Part shown: positions 63,780 through 64,000 of the stretch, piece by piece | Numbering within the stretch: position 1 is the first letter of the stretch | How the letters are laid out: each line of letters opens with the position of its first letter | Assembly: GCF_002443255.2 (NCBI RefSeq) | Contig: NW_019211456.1 | Location: 53,981,743-54,045,742 of the forward strand | Length of the DNA: 64,000 nt | Direction of reading: 5' to 3' | Source: Varroa destructor | Lineage: Eukaryota > Arthropoda > Arachnida > Mesostigmata > Varroidae | Notes under the pieces: model-generated | What the model was told of the DNA's origin: nothing | Database searches by the model: none | Seen by the model: the letters and a program-made list of their open reading frames with translations, nothing else | Made by a program: the position numbers and the translations under genes

Positions 63780-64000
63780 TTTGAATACGGCAATACTCGA
63801 TACCCGCTAGTCGCGCGGCTTCAATCGCAGCAATCACCTAATGCCGTAATGTCGGAATGACATAAACTATGTAAACCGAAAATCTACCAGGTCGAATTAA
63901 AACCATGTAGAATCCCTGTTTCCCGTAGGCTACGTAAAATCAATTGTGTTATTACGTACCCTCTTAAGTAAATATTTCCCATAGCGGGTTGGCGACCGCT
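63780..64000 (-). promoter_or_regulatory. FAF2: FAF2 5' flank and probable promoter
   Basis: Moderately GC-rich with no TATA box, as for a housekeeping promoter. The start codon overlaps AAAATGGCGGC, which fits the YY1 consensus AANATGGCGGC found at many animal transcription starts. Confidence 0.4.

Noticed and set aside
1..64000. CRISPR arrays, operons, rRNA genes, intact tRNA genes
   Set aside because: None seen; the window is eukaryotic nuclear DNA and the tRNA-like pieces are degenerate.

Overview
The window is nuclear DNA of an animal, most likely an arthropod. Three protein-coding genes can be read by eye. Two are split by GT-AG introns and encode proteins conserved across metazoans; the third is a single-exon fatty-acid elongase. 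The rest is AT-rich non-coding DNA with TA microsatellites, tRNA-derived SINE-like sequence, a decayed non-LTR retrotransposon and a decayed mariner-like element. There is no sign of operons, ribosome binding sites or other prokaryotic features. The arthropod assignment rests on the look of the elongase and of the repeats and is an inference; a mite-like chelicerate is possible but I cannot fix the species.

Layout: (1) 1924-12634, plus strand: the last six exons of SLC8B1/NCLX, the mitochondrial sodium/calcium exchanger. They read through as 280 residues to a stop; the N-terminal half must lie upstream of the window. Its last intron (4699-12454) is 7.8 kb and holds hairpins and TA repeats. 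(2) 12635-17460: intergenic, with a tRNA-like SINE head near 16.5 kb. (3) 17460-19100: a GC-rich island with an intronless ELOVL gene (276 residues, 17748-18578) and its poly(A) signal at 19076. (4) 19740-21240 and 25310-25930: two GC-rich, trinucleotide-biased stretches of unknown role. (5) 28790-30590, minus strand: a broken non-LTR retrotransposon with recognisable endonuclease and reverse transcriptase motifs. (6) 30600-50690: about 20 kb with no gene I can name. It has two candidate small exons near 37.5 and 38.2 kb, a 51-bp duplication and a regular 65-bp tandem repeat at 46.2-46.6 kb. (7) 51054-63779, minus strand: a complete FAF2/UBXD8 gene in eight coding exons, 443 residues, almost the length of the human protein (445). 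Its introns carry a tRNA-Ser-like SINE, a mariner-like remnant and an unexplained 114-codon ORF.

The three named genes do not form an obvious pathway. FAF2 acts in ER-associated degradation and on lipid droplets, ELOVL makes very-long-chain fatty acids in the ER, and SLC8B1 extrudes calcium from mitochondria. Their closeness is most simply chance synteny. Exon borders were set by hand from splice consensus, reading-frame continuity and recalled family sequence; no search or transcript data were used.
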